Source: an uncultured Rhodanobacter sp.
GTDB taxonomy: Bacteria; Pseudomonadota; Gammaproteobacteria; Xanthomonadales; Rhodanobacteraceae
Direction: 5' to 3'
Length of the DNA: 5,558 bases
Assembly: GCA_937906285.1 (NCBI GenBank)
Contig: CALCWL010000291.1
Location: 1 to 5,558 of the forward strand
A program made the position numbers and the translations under genes. Under the pieces are notes generated by a model. The model made no database searches, was not told the origin of the DNA, and saw only the letters and a program-made list of their open reading frames with translations. Of this stretch, positions 5,236-5,558 are shown one piece after another. Numbering within the stretch: position 1 is the first letter of the stretch; each line of letters begins with the position of its first letter.

Positions 5236-5558
5236 ATGGCAGAGAAGCAACGACCGCTTTCCCCGCATCTGCAGATCTACCGCAAGCAGGTGCAGATGAT
5301 GACCTCCATCACGCATCGCGCCACCGGCATCGCTCTCGCGGTCGGCGGCTTGCTGGTGGTTTGCGGCCTGCTGCAGCTTGCCGCCGGCGAAGAGAGCTTC
5401 AATCGCTTCAAGGGCATCATCGGCAGTCCGGTCGGGATGGTGCTGCTGTTCGGCTGGAGCTGGGCGCTGTTCTATCACCTGTGCAACGGCATCCGGCACC
5501 TGATCCAGGATGCCGGGCTCGGTTACGAGATTCCCCAGTTCGTGCGTTCGAGCTGGCT
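5236..5558 (+). CDS. sdhC: Succinate dehydrogenase cytochrome b556 subunit SdhC (N-terminal 107 residues, runs off right edge)
   Basis: SdhC is a membrane anchor of succinate dehydrogenase (complex II); with SdhD it holds heme b and the ubiquinone site in the inner membrane. The family opening RPLSPHLQIYR (6-16) is present. S24-I-T-H27-R28 corresponds to E. coli S27 and R31 of the quinone pocket, and H81 in FYHLCNGIRHL aligns with the E. coli heme ligand H84. Two hydrophobic segments are visible (about 30-50 and 65-87); a third should lie past the edge. The protein is about 125-130 residues in relatives, so roughly 20 residues are missing. It follows the SDHAF4-type gene by 79 bp, and sdhD, sdhA and sdhB are expected downstream. 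Confidence 0.95.
   Translation, partial: MAEKQRPLSPHLQIYRKQVQMMTSITHRATGIALAVGGLLVVCGLLQLAAGEESFNRFKGIIGSPVGMVLLFGWSWALFYHLCNGIRHLIQDAGLGYEIPQFVRSSW

Overview
The window looks like chromosome from a GC-rich gammaproteobacterium of the Xanthomonadales/Lysobacterales, most likely Rhodanobacteraceae or a relative. The grounds are high third-position GC, a MarR regulator followed by an outer-membrane efflux lipoprotein in the order of the Stenotrophomonas emrRCAB operon, and a ygfZ / SDHAF4-type / sdhC neighbourhood. The taxonomic call is inference from gene content, not from a marker gene. No mobile element, CRISPR array, tRNA or rRNA is visible.

Left part (1-1792, all minus strand): a TatD-family metallohydrolase, then a MarR-family regulator, then the N-terminal part of a NodT/EmrC-type outer-membrane efflux lipoprotein running off the left edge. 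A palindromic operator candidate sits between the regulator's start codon and its -10 box. The regulator probably represses itself and the efflux gene 11 bp downstream.

Middle (1965-3577): two adjacent plus-strand genes encode glycine-zipper lipoproteins, each with a lipobox and each preceded by a good ribosome binding site. They converge on a minus-strand gene for a small secreted SleB-type cell-wall hydrolase. A perfect 11-bp hairpin with T-tracts on both sides lies between the convergent genes and can terminate both. All three products are predicted to act in the cell envelope.

Gap (3578-4053): about 476 bp with no convincing gene. It holds a good minus-strand sigma70-like promoter, a 9-bp hairpin and a weak terminator-like element after ygfZ.

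Right part (4054-5558): ygfZ (folate-binding, iron-sulfur cluster maintenance) on the minus strand is divergent from a 55-residue SDHAF4-type succinate dehydrogenase assembly factor and the start of sdhC on the plus strand. These genes fit together: succinate dehydrogenase needs FAD insertion, helped by SDHAF4, and iron-sulfur clusters, whose upkeep involves YgfZ. I see no clearly undescribed system. The most interesting points are the SDH assembly locus, the regulator's operator geometry and the promoter-bearing gap.
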